Translations under genes and position numbers: made by a program | Assembly: GCF_020623625.1 (NCBI RefSeq) | Contig: NC_060200.1 | Span: 2,123,501-2,187,500 of the forward strand | Direction: 5' to 3' | Source of the DNA: Saccharomycodes ludwigii | Taxonomy: Eukaryota; Ascomycota; Saccharomycetes; Saccharomycodales; Saccharomycodaceae | DNA length: 64,000 nt | Shown: positions 45,001-54,558 of the stretch, piece by piece | Numbering within the stretch: position 1 is the stretch's first letter | Layout of the letters: each line of letters opens with the position of its first letter | Notes under the pieces: generated by a model | The model's database searches: none | What the model was told of the DNA's origin: nothing | The model's input: the letters and a program-made list of their open reading frames with translations, nothing else

Positions 45001-48000
45001 ATGGTTGACGTGGTAGGAACCCCGTCTGTGCCGGTATTAGTGAATATACTTGTAGAATACGTACTAGTGTATGTACCAGTCCATGGCCCAGTAGTTGTTG
45101 TAGTTCTACTAGCTTCTGGCGTTTCCACATAGATTATGGTTGAAGTGGTAGGAACCCCATCTGTGCCAGTTGTTGTATATACACTTGTAGAGTACGTACT
45201 AGTGTATGTACCAGTCCATGGTCCAGTAGTTGTTGTAGTTCCATTAGCTTCTGGCGTTTCCACATAGATTATGGTTGAAGTGGTAGGAACCCCATCTGTG
45301 CCAGTTGTTGTATATGCACTTGTAGAGTACGTACTGGTGTATGTACCAGTCCATGGCCCAGTAGTTGTTGTAGTTCTACTAGCTTCTGGCGTTTCCACAT
45401 AGATTATGGTTGAAGTGGTAGGAACCCCATCTGTGCCAGTTGTTGTATATGCACTTGTAGAGTACGTACTGGTGTATGTACCAGTCCATGGCCCAGTAGT
45501 TGTTGTAGTTCTACTAGCTTCTGGCGTTTCCACATAGATTATGGTTGACGTGGTAGGAACCCCATCTGTGCCAGTTGTTGTATATGCACTTGTAGAGTAC
45601 GTACTGGTGTATGTACCAGTCCATGGCCCAGTAGTTGTTGTAGTTCTACTAGCTTCTGGCGTTTCCACATAGATTATGGTTGAAGTGGTAGGAACCCCAT
45701 CTGTGCCAGTTGTTGTATACACACTTGTAGAGTACGTACTAGTGTATGTACCAGTCCATGGCCCAGTAGTTGTTGTAGTTCTACTAGCTTCTGGCGTTTC
45801 CACATAGATTATGGTTGACGTGGTAGGAACCCCGTCTGTGCCGGTATTAGTGAATATACTTGTAGAATACGTACTAGTGTATGTACCAGTCCATGGTCCA
45901 GTAGTTGTTGTAGTTCCACTAGCTTCTGGCGTTTCCACATAGATTATGGTTGACGTGGTAGGAACCCCATCTGTGCCAGTTGTTGTATATACACTTGTAG
46001 AGTACGTACTAGTGTATGTACCAGTCCATGGCCCAGTAGTTGTTGTAGTTCCACTAGCTTCTGGCGTTTCCACATAGATTATGGTTGAAGTGGTAGGAAC
46101 CCCGTCTGTGCCAGTTGTTGTATACACACTTGTAGAGTACGTACTAGTGTATGTACCAGTCCATGGCCCAGTAGTTGTTGTAGTTCCACTAGCTTCTGGC
46201 GTTTCCACATAGATTATGGTTGACGTGGTAGGAACCCCATCTGTGCCAGTTGTTGTATATACACTTGTAGAGTACGTACTAGTGTATGTACCAGTCCATG
46301 ATCCAGTAGTTGTTGTAGTTTCACTAGCTTCTGGCGTTTCCACATAGATTATGGTTGAAGTGGTAGGAACCCCATCTGTGCCAGTTGTTGTATATGCACT
46401 TGTAGAGTACGTACTAGTGTATGTACCAGTCCATGGCCCAGTAGTTGTTGTAGTTCTACTAGCTTCTGGTGTTTCCACATAGATTATGGTTGACGTGGTA
46501 GGAACCCCGTCTGTGCCGGTATTAGTGAATATACTTGTAGAATACGTACTAGTGTATGTACCAGTCCATGGCCCAGTAGTTGTTGTAGTTCCACTAGCTT
46601 CTGGCGTTTCCACATAGATTATGGTTGACGTGGTAGGAACCCCGTCTGTGCCAGTTGTTGTATACACACTTGTAGAGTACGTACTAGTGTATGTACCAGT
46701 CCATGGTCCAGTAGTTGTTGTAGTTCCACTAGCTTCTGGCGTTTCCACATAGATTATGGTTGAAGTGGTAGGAACCCCGTCTGTGCCAGTTGTTGTATAC
46801 ACACTTGTAGAGTACGTACTAGTGTATGTACCAGTCCATGGCCCAGTAGTTGTTGTAGTTCCACTAGCTTCTGGCGTTTCCACATAGATTATGGTTGACG
46901 TGGTAGGAACCCCATCTGTACCGGTACTAGTCCAAACATTGGTAGCATAAGTAGTGGTATAGGAAAGGGAACCAGGTGTGGTTATAGTTGTAGTTAATTC
47001 CGCAGTCTTTGTAATAATCGAGGCAGACCCAGTATTTAAATCCTGGGTGATAAGAATAATCTGATCAGTAGCTGTGTTGATGATGTATTGAGTGCTAGCA
47101 ATGGTATCTGTGCAAGTGTACAAAATAGAATATCTATTATGAATGGTGTTATTTTCGTTTGGCAATTTTTGTAAATTGTTGGCCCAAATACGAACACCAT
47201 TATCCAATGGTCCAACAGTAATCTCTATAATATTATTGCCACAATCATAATCAACCTCAAGGTAGTCAATGGGAAATAACCAATCATTAAAATTACTAGT
47301 CAAGCCAACCTGGGAATTATCACAATCGATACCATTATTTTCGTTGTTGATATCATACGTTAAAATTTCAGTGCCACCCAAAATGTAACCGTTTCGACAT
47401 GCATGGCCCAAAGTATACGATTCTAAAGTGCCATAGGTGGTAGTACGAGCAAAATAATACATTTCGTTATTTTCACCTAAAGAATCAAAGGTAATATTGG
47501 CGGATAATTCATCACCAAATAGAACATTCTGAGGAGTATCTGCTTGAAAAAAATTGGCGTTTTGCAGTTCATATTTGTAATAGGAATCTCCATTGCTAAA
47601 AATTAAAGAAACAGAAATACTACCAGTAACCATATTGGCGGAGGTAAATGAGTTGTACGATTCGCAAGCTAAAATAGTGTCTTCATATAGATAAGCTGCT
47701 TGCTGATAGGCATAACAGCGGAAGGCATTAGTTCCGTCAGACAATCTAACGTCAAATGAACCTTCATCATCACCAATCTTTAACCTGTAAATGTGCGGCA
47801 TTGACACTGTGAAGTAGTCGCCAATATCAATGGGGATACCAGCATCAATAGCAAAATTAAAGGTTGCAGTCCAGCTTTCTTCTGGATATTTGGCTCCTTG
47901 GGGGGAAAAACTTAAATCTGAAAAGGTAATTGCCAGAATTTCAGATGTTGCATTAGTGCAGGTTATTAATAAAACAAATAGTAAGTGTAAAAACATATTA

Positions 48001-48029
48001 AAAAAAAGTCCCTTTTTTTTTCGATACAT
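42072..48029 (-). CDS. SAG1: Giant GPI-type cell-wall adhesin: alpha-agglutinin (Sag1)-like head on a flocculin-type repeat stalk
   Basis: 1985 residues. A signal peptide ends near residue 28 (FLHLLFVLLITCTNA; Met12 is an alternative start). Residues 30-350 resemble S. cerevisiae alpha-agglutinin: ITFSDLSFSPQ, WTATFNFAID, FTVSMPHIYRLKI, CYAYQQAAYLYED, NGYILGGTE, FNDWLFP and YTCTDTIASTQY all have counterparts, and six cysteines fall at matching places. Residues about 363-1691 are roughly 30 copies of a 45-residue Thr/Ser-rich unit (GPWTGTYTSTYSTS, GTDGVPTTSTIIYVETP), the size and pattern of the Flo1 flocculin repeat. The C-terminal 290 residues are Ser/Thr-rich with CGGDC and end in a hydrophobic GPI signal (LYFYGIIIVFVFLF). 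Alpha-agglutinin binds a-agglutinin during mating; S. cerevisiae Sag1 has only 650 residues and no such array. The role of this protein is inferred. Confidence 0.85.
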   Translation of the reverse strand: MYRKKKGLFFNMFLHLLFVLLITCTNATSEILAITFSDLSFSPQGAKYPEESWTATFNFAIDAGIPIDIGDYFTVSMPHIYRLKIGDDEGSFDVRLSDGTNAFRCYAYQQAAYLYEDTILACESYNSFTSANMVTGSISVSLIFSNGDSYYKYELQNANFFQADTPQNVLFGDELSANITFDSLGENNEMYYFARTTTYGTLESYTLGHACRNGYILGGTEILTYDINNENNGIDCDNSQVGLTSNFNDWLFPIDYLEVDYDCGNNIIEITVGPLDNGVRIWANNLQKLPNENNTIHNRYSILYTCTDTIASTQYIINTATDQIILITQDLNTGSASIITKTAELTTTITTPGSLSYTTTYATNVWTSTGTDGVPTTSTIIYVETPEASGTTTTTGPWTGTYTSTYSTSVYTTTGTDGVPTTSTIIYVETPEASGTTTTTGPWTGTYTSTYSTSVYTTTGTDGVPTTSTIIYVETPEASGTTTTTGPWTGTYTSTYSTSIFTNTGTDGVPTTSTIIYVETPEASRTTTTTGPWTGTYTSTYSTSAYTTTGTDGVPTTSTIIYVETPEASETTTTTGSWTGTYTSTYSTSVYTTTGTDGVPTTSTIIYVETPEASGTTTTTGPWTGTYTSTYSTSVYTTTGTDGVPTTSTIIYVETPEASGTTTTTGPWTGTYTSTYSTSVYTTTGTDGVPTTSTIIYVETPEASGTTTTTGPWTGTYTSTYSTSIFTNTGTDGVPTTSTIIYVETPEASRTTTTTGPWTGTYTSTYSTSVYTTTGTDGVPTTSTIIYVETPEASRTTTTTGPWTGTYTSTYSTSAYTTTGTDGVPTTSTIIYVETPEASRTTTTTGPWTGTYTSTYSTSAYTTTGTDGVPTTSTIIYVETPEASRTTTTTGPWTGTYTSTYSTSAYTTTGTDGVPTTSTIIYVETPEANGTTTTTGPWTGTYTSTYSTSVYTTTGTDGVPTTSTIIYVETPEASRTTTTTGPWTGTYTSTYSTSIFTNTGTDGVPTTSTIIYVETPEASGTTTTTGPWTGTYTSTYSTSVYTTTGTDGVPTTSTIIYVETPEASGTTTTTGPWTGTYTSTYSTSIFTNTGTDGVPTTSTIIYVETPEASGTTTTTGPWTGTYTSTYSTSVYTTTGTDGVPTTSTIIYVETPEASGTTTTTGPWTGTYTSTYSTSIFTNTGTDGVPTTSTIIYVETPEASRTTTTTGPWTGTYTSTYSTSVYTTTGTDGVPTTSTIIYVETPEASGTTTTTGPWTGTYTSTYSTSAYTTTGTDGVPTTSTIIYVETPEASGTTTTTGSWTGTYTSTYSTSIFTNTGTDGVPTTSTIIYVETPEASRTTTTTGPWTGTYTSTYSTSVYTTTGTDGVPTTSTIIYVETPEASGTTTTTGPWTGTYTSTYSTSIFTNTGTDGVPTTSTIIYVETPEANGTTTTTGPWTGTYTSTYSTSVYTTTGTDGVPTTSTIIYVETPEASGTTTTTGPWTGTYTSTYSTSVYTTTGTDGVPTTSTIIYVETPEASGTKTTTGPWTGTYTSTYSTSIFTNTGTDGVPTTSTIIYVETPEASRTTTTTGPWTGTYTSTYSTSAYTTTGTDGVPTTSTIIYVETPEASGTTTTTGPWTGTYTSTYSTSVYTTTGTDGVPTTSTIIYVETPEASGTTTTTGPWTGTYTSTYSTSAYTTTGTDGVPTTSTIIYVETPVFGYFNSTTNILSSTLSFKLSDVVSSIMYFSSSTITSLVSLSSPEFATSSDTTLYTSSISIIPTMTATFGTRTSSSISNANTVTFLPSTLSNVFIDTTDSTVISNTYPVNFSTLNTLDTDNNTTTIDNVISKSTCSTMNIYPSVGSDDLTVSTEANKYSTFCGGDCTKIQNTSMVFVPEISTVTNTFFISVRSASLSTRVTEYTGTEGGFVTGISSDTTIITISNVRSTTQDAATNTSAFKIGISSVDAQHSSATASVLNQYSTFSLSSFQADANKNNASLYFYGIIIVFVFLF
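42955..46940 (-). repeat. 135-bp tandem repeat array in the adhesin (about 30 units)
   Basis: The motif GTTTCCACATAGATTATGG recurs 30 times, from 42961 to 46876, at exact 135-base spacing (29 x 135 = 3915) with no indels. Units differ by a few substitutions, many synonymous (ACG/ACT Thr; GAC/GAT Asp). Eight units carry the SIFTNT variant instead of SVYTTT or SAYTTT; their starts are 405, 270, 405, 270, 270, 810 and 675 bases apart, all multiples of the unit. The unit nearest the head is divergent (SLSYTTTYATNVWTSTG). Confidence 0.97.
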
Positions 48030-48720
48030 TTGTAATCCCTTTGTTAGTTATATTTTTAGTTAAGCGGAATAAAAATGAGTATGTTTTTGATGTTAGGATT
48101 TATGATACTACTGATAACAATGAAAATGGAATAATGGAACAGTAAGACAGAAATAAAAATTGTAAAGTCAAAAATATAAATATATAAAAACAACTATATG
48201 TTTATATATATATATATATTTTTTTTTTCCTACCCTCTCTATCTCTTAATTGTCTTTGGCTTTCCGATTATCATCCAGTAGTTTTGGGTAAAACAGGCTG
48301 CATTCCAAAATGTTTTAATGTAAATAGTAACATGATTAATTTTAAACTGTTCTTTTACGAATACAAACATTCCATTATTAACTTCTTCGTAAACCAACTC
48401 TTTCAATTCAATTTAAATTTAGGGAAATGATTCACGTACAATGTTAATAACAACAGTACACAAAATATAATCACAAACTATCCGCAATAAAAGTTACATT
48501 GTTTATACTTGTTGTTTGGTATTACCAGGTGCCATATTTTCCCCAAAAATATTGTAAACAAATCGAATATAATTTTATCATTGTTAGGGAACACCTAAAA
48601 CTATTGTAGATTTTTTGTTATTTTTATTTTCCATTGGTGTCTCGATTTGGAAACTGGAGGATGGGAGCGGGAAGAGTGGTCAAGGATTATGTAGGTAGAC
48701 ATAATCATTTCTTGACCTCA

Positions 48721-48776
<56 letters not shown>

Positions 48777-49797
48777 ATTGGCAAGTATCTCAAACAATGC
48801 ATAGGCGAGAGCAGACATTAATGATAGCTGGATTGAAGAATGCAAACCTACCAAATCTAGGGTTACTACTTTACTGAAAAAATACTTAATTCACAAGATA
48901 AAATAATCAACCCCAAAAAAAAAAAAAAAAAAAAAAAAAAATTAAAAAATAAAATAAAATACCATAAAGGGGATATTTTAAACTTAATAAACATGTAAAG
49001 TTGAATTTAATAGAACTGTGTTCAAAAATATAATAAAAACAATCAGATAAGTACCAAAAAAGGTTCTGCAAATATCAAAAGTGTTTATTCACTAAAATCT
49101 CATGATTTTAATTCAGAGTTGGTTAAATAATAGCATCTTCTATAACAATAGATCAACACATAAAAAGGCAAATAGCACATAGATTTAAATTTAAATTTCC
49201 ACCTAAATATATATGTATCGACCACAAAATGTAAAAACACTTTGTTACGAAATACTAGCTTCTTAAAATCAAAGTTTAAAAAAATGAATGATACATATAT
49301 TAGCCATCAGCCTGTTCCCATATTGACTCTTCTGTTTATCCTCATCATGCTTCCTATGTGCTATTTAGTATTTTTTTTTTTTTTTTTTTTTTTCCTTTTC
49401 TTTCTCCCTTGTTTTATTCATTTTGGTACAGTATTAAAGTCTTTTAGATCTCTACTATTAGACTCATTATTTATTTTGTTGTCGTTATTATTATTTGTAT
49501 TTAGTTAAGCTTTAAAAGTAAAAGTAAAAGTAAAAGTGAAAATAAAAGTGAAAATAAAATCCTGAAAAATCATAGTTGAACATATATATTAACATAGCTT
49601 TGCGTTACTTTTGATTAATTTGTGTGCGCTCCCTCAAAAAAATACAAAACTTCGCCAGATTGCTGTCAATTAATTAATTAATTTTTTTTTTTTTCTTTTT
49701 TTCCCCCCCTTACATAAAAATACAAATATACAACTGATTATACAATTATATGGGCACGCCAATGTCGAACTAAAAAAAAAGGAAAAAAAAAAAAAAA
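48030..49797. other. Long intergenic region: adhesin promoter / TOP1 3' flank
   Basis: 1.77 kb without a convincing gene. It contains a TA run near 48200-48218, an uninterrupted 52-base A tract (48723-48774), a second A tract near 48916-48940 and T tracts at 49371-49393. A hydrophobic 74-codon ORF from the ATG at 49284 is probably chance. No clear Mcm1/alpha1 composite site or TGAAACA pheromone element was recognised. Confidence 0.7.
48723..48774 (+). repeat. Poly(A) tract of 52 bases
   Basis: The longest uninterrupted homopolymer in the window, 0.7 kb upstream of the adhesin ATG. Exact length is vulnerable to sequencing error. Confidence 0.9.
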
Positions 49798-52380
49798 CTA
49801 AAATCTCCATTCTTCATCTACGGATTCAATAGCCCATTTAAATTTTTCTCGTAAAGTCTTTGTAAAGATTTTTTCAATTGGAACATCATACTTTTTACAA
49901 AACACTACCGATAATCTTGGATCAATATAGTTAATCTTAGAGGTACCTAAAGCAACTTGCGAATTATCTTCCTTATCCTTCAATTGAATGGTACTTATTT
50001 TAATTCTATTTTCCAGTTTTTCTATTTGAGCCTTTAATTTATCTACATCTAGTAAAGTGGCTCTAACTTCAATTTCATCAGTTTCTAATTCGTGAGCAAG
50101 CTGTTTTTCTAATTCATCAGTACGATTTAACCATTCTTTTAGTTGCTCTTCTGGTAATGGATCTTGGCCCTCAAATTTCAATTTTTCATTTTCCCTAATA
50201 AATTTTTTATTCCACTTTTCACGTTCACGTTCAATAACTCGTTTGTGTATTGCTGCCTGTTGCTCTTTTGTTAAATCACTAATTTCTTCAAAGTATTTAG
50301 GATTCTTACTTAATTCTTCTTTATCCAACTGTAATATGGCCTTTTTATATCTAATTTTTTGCCATTCTAACTCTGCAATTTTGTCAGTTGCCTTTTGCAC
50401 TGAAGCCTCGTGGCCCTTGGAAACAGAACGTTGATGATTACATAAAATGGCAACTGCCCTATTAGCAGCATTATATTTCAATACTTTTTCAGCCACAGTG
50501 CCCTCATTTGGGATTAGATCCAATTGATCTTGCATAGTTTTTGAAGCATTGTAAGTACGAAAAACTTTGGCCGTTAACCCAGGCATATAATTTTGCAAGT
50601 GTTTATTCAAAATCGATGGATCCAATCTATCAAACAATTGATCACCAGGTTTCTTTGGTGCACGCTTAAAAATTGCTAGGCTTTTAAAAACCTGTTTATC
50701 AACTTCAACTTCCTGGTAGTATCTAATACTATCCTTACCCAAAAAGTCAAATATGACGGTTTGTGGTGGCTTCAACGTAACGTGTTCGTATCTCAACGAA
50801 CAGCAACCAACAGTATCCGCTTCATCTTCTGATTTTTCACCACCAGCTCTTAAGGCAAATACATCGATTAAATAGGTGGCAACTGCCATCTGTCTTTCCA
50901 GCATAACTTTGCTTTTTAAATTTTTTTTATAATCCTTTCTAATTACGTCAATATGTTTTTTTAATTCACGGGCCTTCTCAAATTTCTTGTAATCGCTCAT
51001 GCCTTTCAAAGAGGAGTTTGCAGCAAATCTAACATACTTGAAAGAATTAGAAATATTTTCCCGCCACATAGCTAACCATTGAACGGTATTATCGTGTCTA
51101 ACCTCCCCCCATTTGTGTCCAGCTGGCGGTTCAGGAATGGGGGCATCCTTATCCAAGTTTAATACAACTTCTTCTGGGTAAACCCTTCTTTTCAATTTAC
51201 CGGTTTTAGGATGGGCACCGCGACCTCTGAATAACCCAGGTGGTTCAATACGGAAATTGCCAACCTGTTCTTTTCTTTCATCCAAATAGCAATATTTGTA
51301 AGGTTCTTCAAATTTTTCTTTTTCTAATCTCTGTTGTTTCTTTTCTTGAGAAGTCAAGCTTTTTCTTTCTTGTTTTTTTAATTCAAAATAATCATACATT
51401 TTACTAAAATCACATTTTTCAAATTTTTCAATGTTAACGCCATTCTTGGTCCCACCGTTCTCCTCTAGCACTTCTTTAAAATCATGGAAAAAATTCTTCT
51501 GGAAGGTAGGATTCTTGCCATGATCAGTTTCTAATAAAGCAGCATAAAATCCTGCCACTTCTTCAGCTTGTGGGGGCAGGTCAACAGGTTTTCCGTTATA
51601 ATAAAGTTTAACGTGTGATGGCAAGGGTTCATATTCGGGAGGAAAAATAACACCGTTGTGTTTTAAAGTTTTCCACTTAATTGTGTCATCATTGTTATCA
51701 GTCTCCCACCATTTATAAAGTACAGCATCAGTTTCTTCTTCTTCTTCTTCTTCTTCTTCTTCTTCTTCTTCTTCTTCTTCTTTTTCTTCTTCTTTCCCTT
51801 CTACGCCATCTTCCGCTTCATCCTCTTTTTTCGTTCTGTCCTTCTTTTGTTTTTGTTGTTTCCCTTTCTCTTCTTCTTTTTTAACAAGTCTATCTTTAGG
51901 CTCATTCTTTTTTTTATTTCTAGTTATAGTATTAGTATTTTTAGCAGTCTCTGCTTTTACCTTTTTCTTTTTGCTAGACTCTTTTTTTGGTTTACTTCTT
52001 TTTTTGTTTGTGGCTATTTCTTCGTCAATTGTATTATTTTCTACTTTGGTTTCATTTTTTGTTTTGGATCTCGTTCTGACGCTAGTTATTTTAGGGGTAG
52101 AATTGACATTCTCTTCTTTTATACTTTTTTTAGTCCTTAATCTTTTCTTAGCGGCGGTTATTTCAGAAATAGAGGCATTATCAGGAAATTCATCCTCCTC
52201 TTTTTCAAATTTTAGTCCTTTACGTATTTTTCTTTTTTTCAAAGGAATATCCTCTTCATCTTTTATTTTATTATCAGTAACATTTGTTCTTTTTTTTCCA
52301 ATAACGTCATTACCACTAAATCTTTGGGATAATGGAATATCATCTTCGTCGTCCGAATAACCCTTTATTTTCACAGTCAT
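49798..52380 (-). CDS. TOP1: DNA topoisomerase I (type IB)
   Basis: 860 residues (769 in S. cerevisiae). The N-terminal 240 residues are a highly charged Lys/Glu-rich nuclear domain containing 15 or more consecutive Glu. The core starts with [25 protein letters not shown] and [20 protein letters not shown], followed by [32 protein letters not shown] and [11 protein letters not shown] linker leads to the catalytic SKINYIDPR motif with the active-site tyrosine at residue 818. Top1 nicks one strand through a 3'-phosphotyrosyl link to relax supercoils ahead of polymerases. Position and strand match YOL006C, although CSI2 (YOL007C) is missing and the adhesin lies on that side. Confidence 0.97.
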   Translation of the reverse strand: MTVKIKGYSDDEDDIPLSQRFSGNDVIGKKRTNVTDNKIKDEEDIPLKKRKIRKGLKFEKEEDEFPDNASISEITAAKKRLRTKKSIKEENVNSTPKITSVRTRSKTKNETKVENNTIDEEIATNKKRSKPKKESSKKKKVKAETAKNTNTITRNKKKNEPKDRLVKKEEEKGKQQKQKKDRTKKEDEAEDGVEGKEEEKEEEEEEEEEEEEEEEETDAVLYKWWETDNNDDTIKWKTLKHNGVIFPPEYEPLPSHVKLYYNGKPVDLPPQAEEVAGFYAALLETDHGKNPTFQKNFFHDFKEVLEENGGTKNGVNIEKFEKCDFSKMYDYFELKKQERKSLTSQEKKQQRLEKEKFEEPYKYCYLDERKEQVGNFRIEPPGLFRGRGAHPKTGKLKRRVYPEEVVLNLDKDAPIPEPPAGHKWGEVRHDNTVQWLAMWRENISNSFKYVRFAANSSLKGMSDYKKFEKARELKKHIDVIRKDYKKNLKSKVMLERQMAVATYLIDVFALRAGGEKSEDEADTVGCCSLRYEHVTLKPPQTVIFDFLGKDSIRYYQEVEVDKQVFKSLAIFKRAPKKPGDQLFDRLDPSILNKHLQNYMPGLTAKVFRTYNASKTMQDQLDLIPNEGTVAEKVLKYNAANRAVAILCNHQRSVSKGHEASVQKATDKIAELEWQKIRYKKAILQLDKEELSKNPKYFEEISDLTKEQQAAIHKRVIEREREKWNKKFIRENEKLKFEGQDPLPEEQLKEWLNRTDELEKQLAHELETDEIEVRATLLDVDKLKAQIEKLENRIKISTIQLKDKEDNSQVALGTSKINYIDPRLSVVFCKKYDVPIEKIFTKTLREKFKWAIESVDEEWRF

Positions 52381-52522
52381 ATATATTAAGTTTGGATTTT
52401 TTTTGTTTGTTTGTTTTTAGATGCTTTACTTAAGGACATTACGACACTAAAAAAAAGGAAGAAAAAAAAAAAAAGAAGAAAAAGAAAAAAGAAAAAAGAA
52501 AAGAAAGAAAAAAAAAGGAAAG

Positions 52523-52553
<31 letters not shown>

Positions 52554-53373
52554 AAAAAAAAATTATAAATTTGGTGCTCTTGTATATTTTAACGTAGTAG
52601 TAAATCGTTACGCGTTCAGCATTCATTTTTTTTTTTTTTCAATTACGCGTCTTAATTCATATATATATAGATAGATCTTTTTTTTTTTCCTGAAAAATAT
52701 TAAAAAGTTAAGAAAACGCTATATAGCTATAATCTCGAACATTTCTGCCACTTATTTATATAAACTATTACCTCCTATAGTCCCTCCCCTTTAGGTACCA
52801 AAAAAGGAAGAAGACTTAAGTAACGGTTAACACAAGTCTGAAAAATATAAAAAATTCTAAGGGCCATGTCATACTATTATATCCTAGTATTATGGATAGG
52901 TATTTGCACTCCTCAGTAGTAATATTCAATAAAAGAGGAGGATTAGTATAACCTGTTTATAATTACCGAGTTTTTTGAGCTATTTCTAATATCTGTAGGA
53001 TTAAAATGAAAATAATGGAATAAATACACTATGCAACTTGAAAAGAAACTTTATTGTTATTGTCGTTATCATTAGACTTTTTTAATGTTTCGGTAAGTCA
53101 CACAAATACCAACTTTGTATATATATTCTTCTAAGACTGTTTTTCGTCCTGATATGAGTCGAAATCCAAGATTTGATACTATCAGTTTTTGCATTATTCT
53201 CATATTGTTTATAGCAGTAGGACAATATTAAAAAGTATATTGGATAGTATTACTAGATTATTTTTTGTGATTTGTGTTTACAAAGTCACCAAACATGGAA
53301 AAACAAAAAAGAAAAATAAATGATATCAACAAGCACGTTAAAAAAAAAAGTTTGTTTGCCATTTCCTTTTACG

Positions 53374-53406
<33 letters not shown>

Positions 53407-53408
<2 letters not shown>

Positions 53409-53452
53409 GTTTTGCGTTTTGCGTTTTGCGCATAAAATCCATTTCCGGATTT
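53407..53452. repeat. GCGTTTT tandem array and adjoining inverted repeat
   Basis: GCG recurs at 53407, 53414, 53421 and 53428, separated by TTTT each time. Directly after comes AAATCC-ATTTCC-GGATTT, a perfect six-base inverted repeat with a six-base spacer. Such CG-containing units stand out in the surrounding A/T-rich sequence. Confidence 0.8.
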
Positions 53453-54361
53453 GGCAAAAATGAAAACAAAAATAAAGAAAAATTACTTTATTTACTCGAA
53501 TAACAAACTTTATTTATTTATTTATTTATTTACTTTTTTTATTTCCATCACAGAAACTTTGCAGAATATGCACAATACTAAGTTCTAAAAGAGTAATTTA
53601 CAATTTTTTTTTTTTTTCTTCTTCTTCTGAGATCCCAAGTAAGAAAAAATATAAACAAAAAAAACAAAAACATTGAAAAAAAAATTATAGTGAATTAGTT
53701 TTTAAAAAGGATATAAATTAAGTTATTATTGTACCATATAAAAGAAAAAACATTATATATTTTGTTTTTGTTTTATTGCTAATTTAATTTAATTTTTTTT
53801 TATTTTTTTTTTTTTTTTTATTCTGTTTTATCGATACTTTTAATCGAATTGGGTTGAATGATAAAAATACGTTTATTTTATTTAGTCACCTATTAAAAGA
53901 AATTAAAGAATATACAAAAACCCCACCAGTCAACTACATTGCAAAGGGAAGTTTGAAATTTTAAAAAAGTCATTTTCATAAATTGTCTTAAAGACAGGAA
54001 TTTTTTTATTTTATTTTATTTTATTTTATTTTAAAATAAAAAAAGAAAAAATTGGTATCCGAGAATTATAGGTGAATATTAACTTACCTCATTTTTTTTA
54101 TTAAAAAGTCAGAAAAAATATATTTTGATAGATTTACATACAATATATTTTCCTCTGAAAGTCTTTATTGATTTACTTTTGTTTTTCTGTTTAATTTGTT
54201 TAATTCCTTTACCACAAAAAGCAAACAGATTGCTTTACTTTTGTCATTTTTTTTTTTTTTTTTAGTATTATTATTATTATTATATTTTCGCCTTGCCTTT
54301 TTAAAAGACTAAAAAAGTGACACAAAATTTTCAAAATACTTATAAAAACACAATTCATTTG

Positions 54362-54368
54362 GTAAACA
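54362..54368 (+). promoter_or_regulatory. Forkhead-like (Fkh) site upstream of CDC5
   Basis: GTAAACA, the forkhead core, 197 bases before the CDC5 ATG and preceded by TTTG, an imperfect Mcm1 half-site. In S. cerevisiae CDC5 belongs to the Mcm1-Fkh2-Ndd1 controlled G2/M cluster. Binding here is inferred. Confidence 0.35.
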
Positions 54369-54558
54369 CATTGTCATTACAACAGAAGTCATAGGTATAA
54401 TTATTCTTTTATTTTATTATTTTGCTTTTAGACTTACTCCTTTTGATACTATTCAGTGATTAGCATCCTATCTTCATAATTACGTGCTAAAAGAAATAAT
54501 TTTTCAAAAAAAGAAAGATACCACGGCTATTCAAAGGTGCCACAAAGAAAAAGAAAAA

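Larger units (their letters stand above)
52381..54558. other. Large divergent promoter region TOP1 / CDC5
   Basis: 2.18 kb, the longest gene-free stretch, with no ORF above about 85 codons. Near TOP1 is a purine tract of A and G (52449-52561). It also contains a GCGTTTT array with a flanking inverted repeat (53407-53452), TTTA repeats (53511-53533), TTTTA repeats (54003-54034) and a forkhead-like GTAAACA at 54362-54368. No tRNA or centromere-like element was found. Confidence 0.7.

Noticed and set aside
48395-48427. Possible alpha-specific P'Q-like element upstream of the adhesin (minus strand TTTCCCTAAATTTAAATTG)
   Set aside because: Only partly resembles the Mcm1/alpha1 composite site and lacks the CAATGACA part. 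In such AT-rich DNA the match is not significant without a matrix scan.
49284-49508. 74-codon ATG-started hydrophobic ORF upstream of the TOP1 3' end
   Set aside because: Its hydrophobicity comes mainly from a T tract read as phenylalanine, and I recognise no family. It could be a small membrane protein, but nothing beyond openness supports it.
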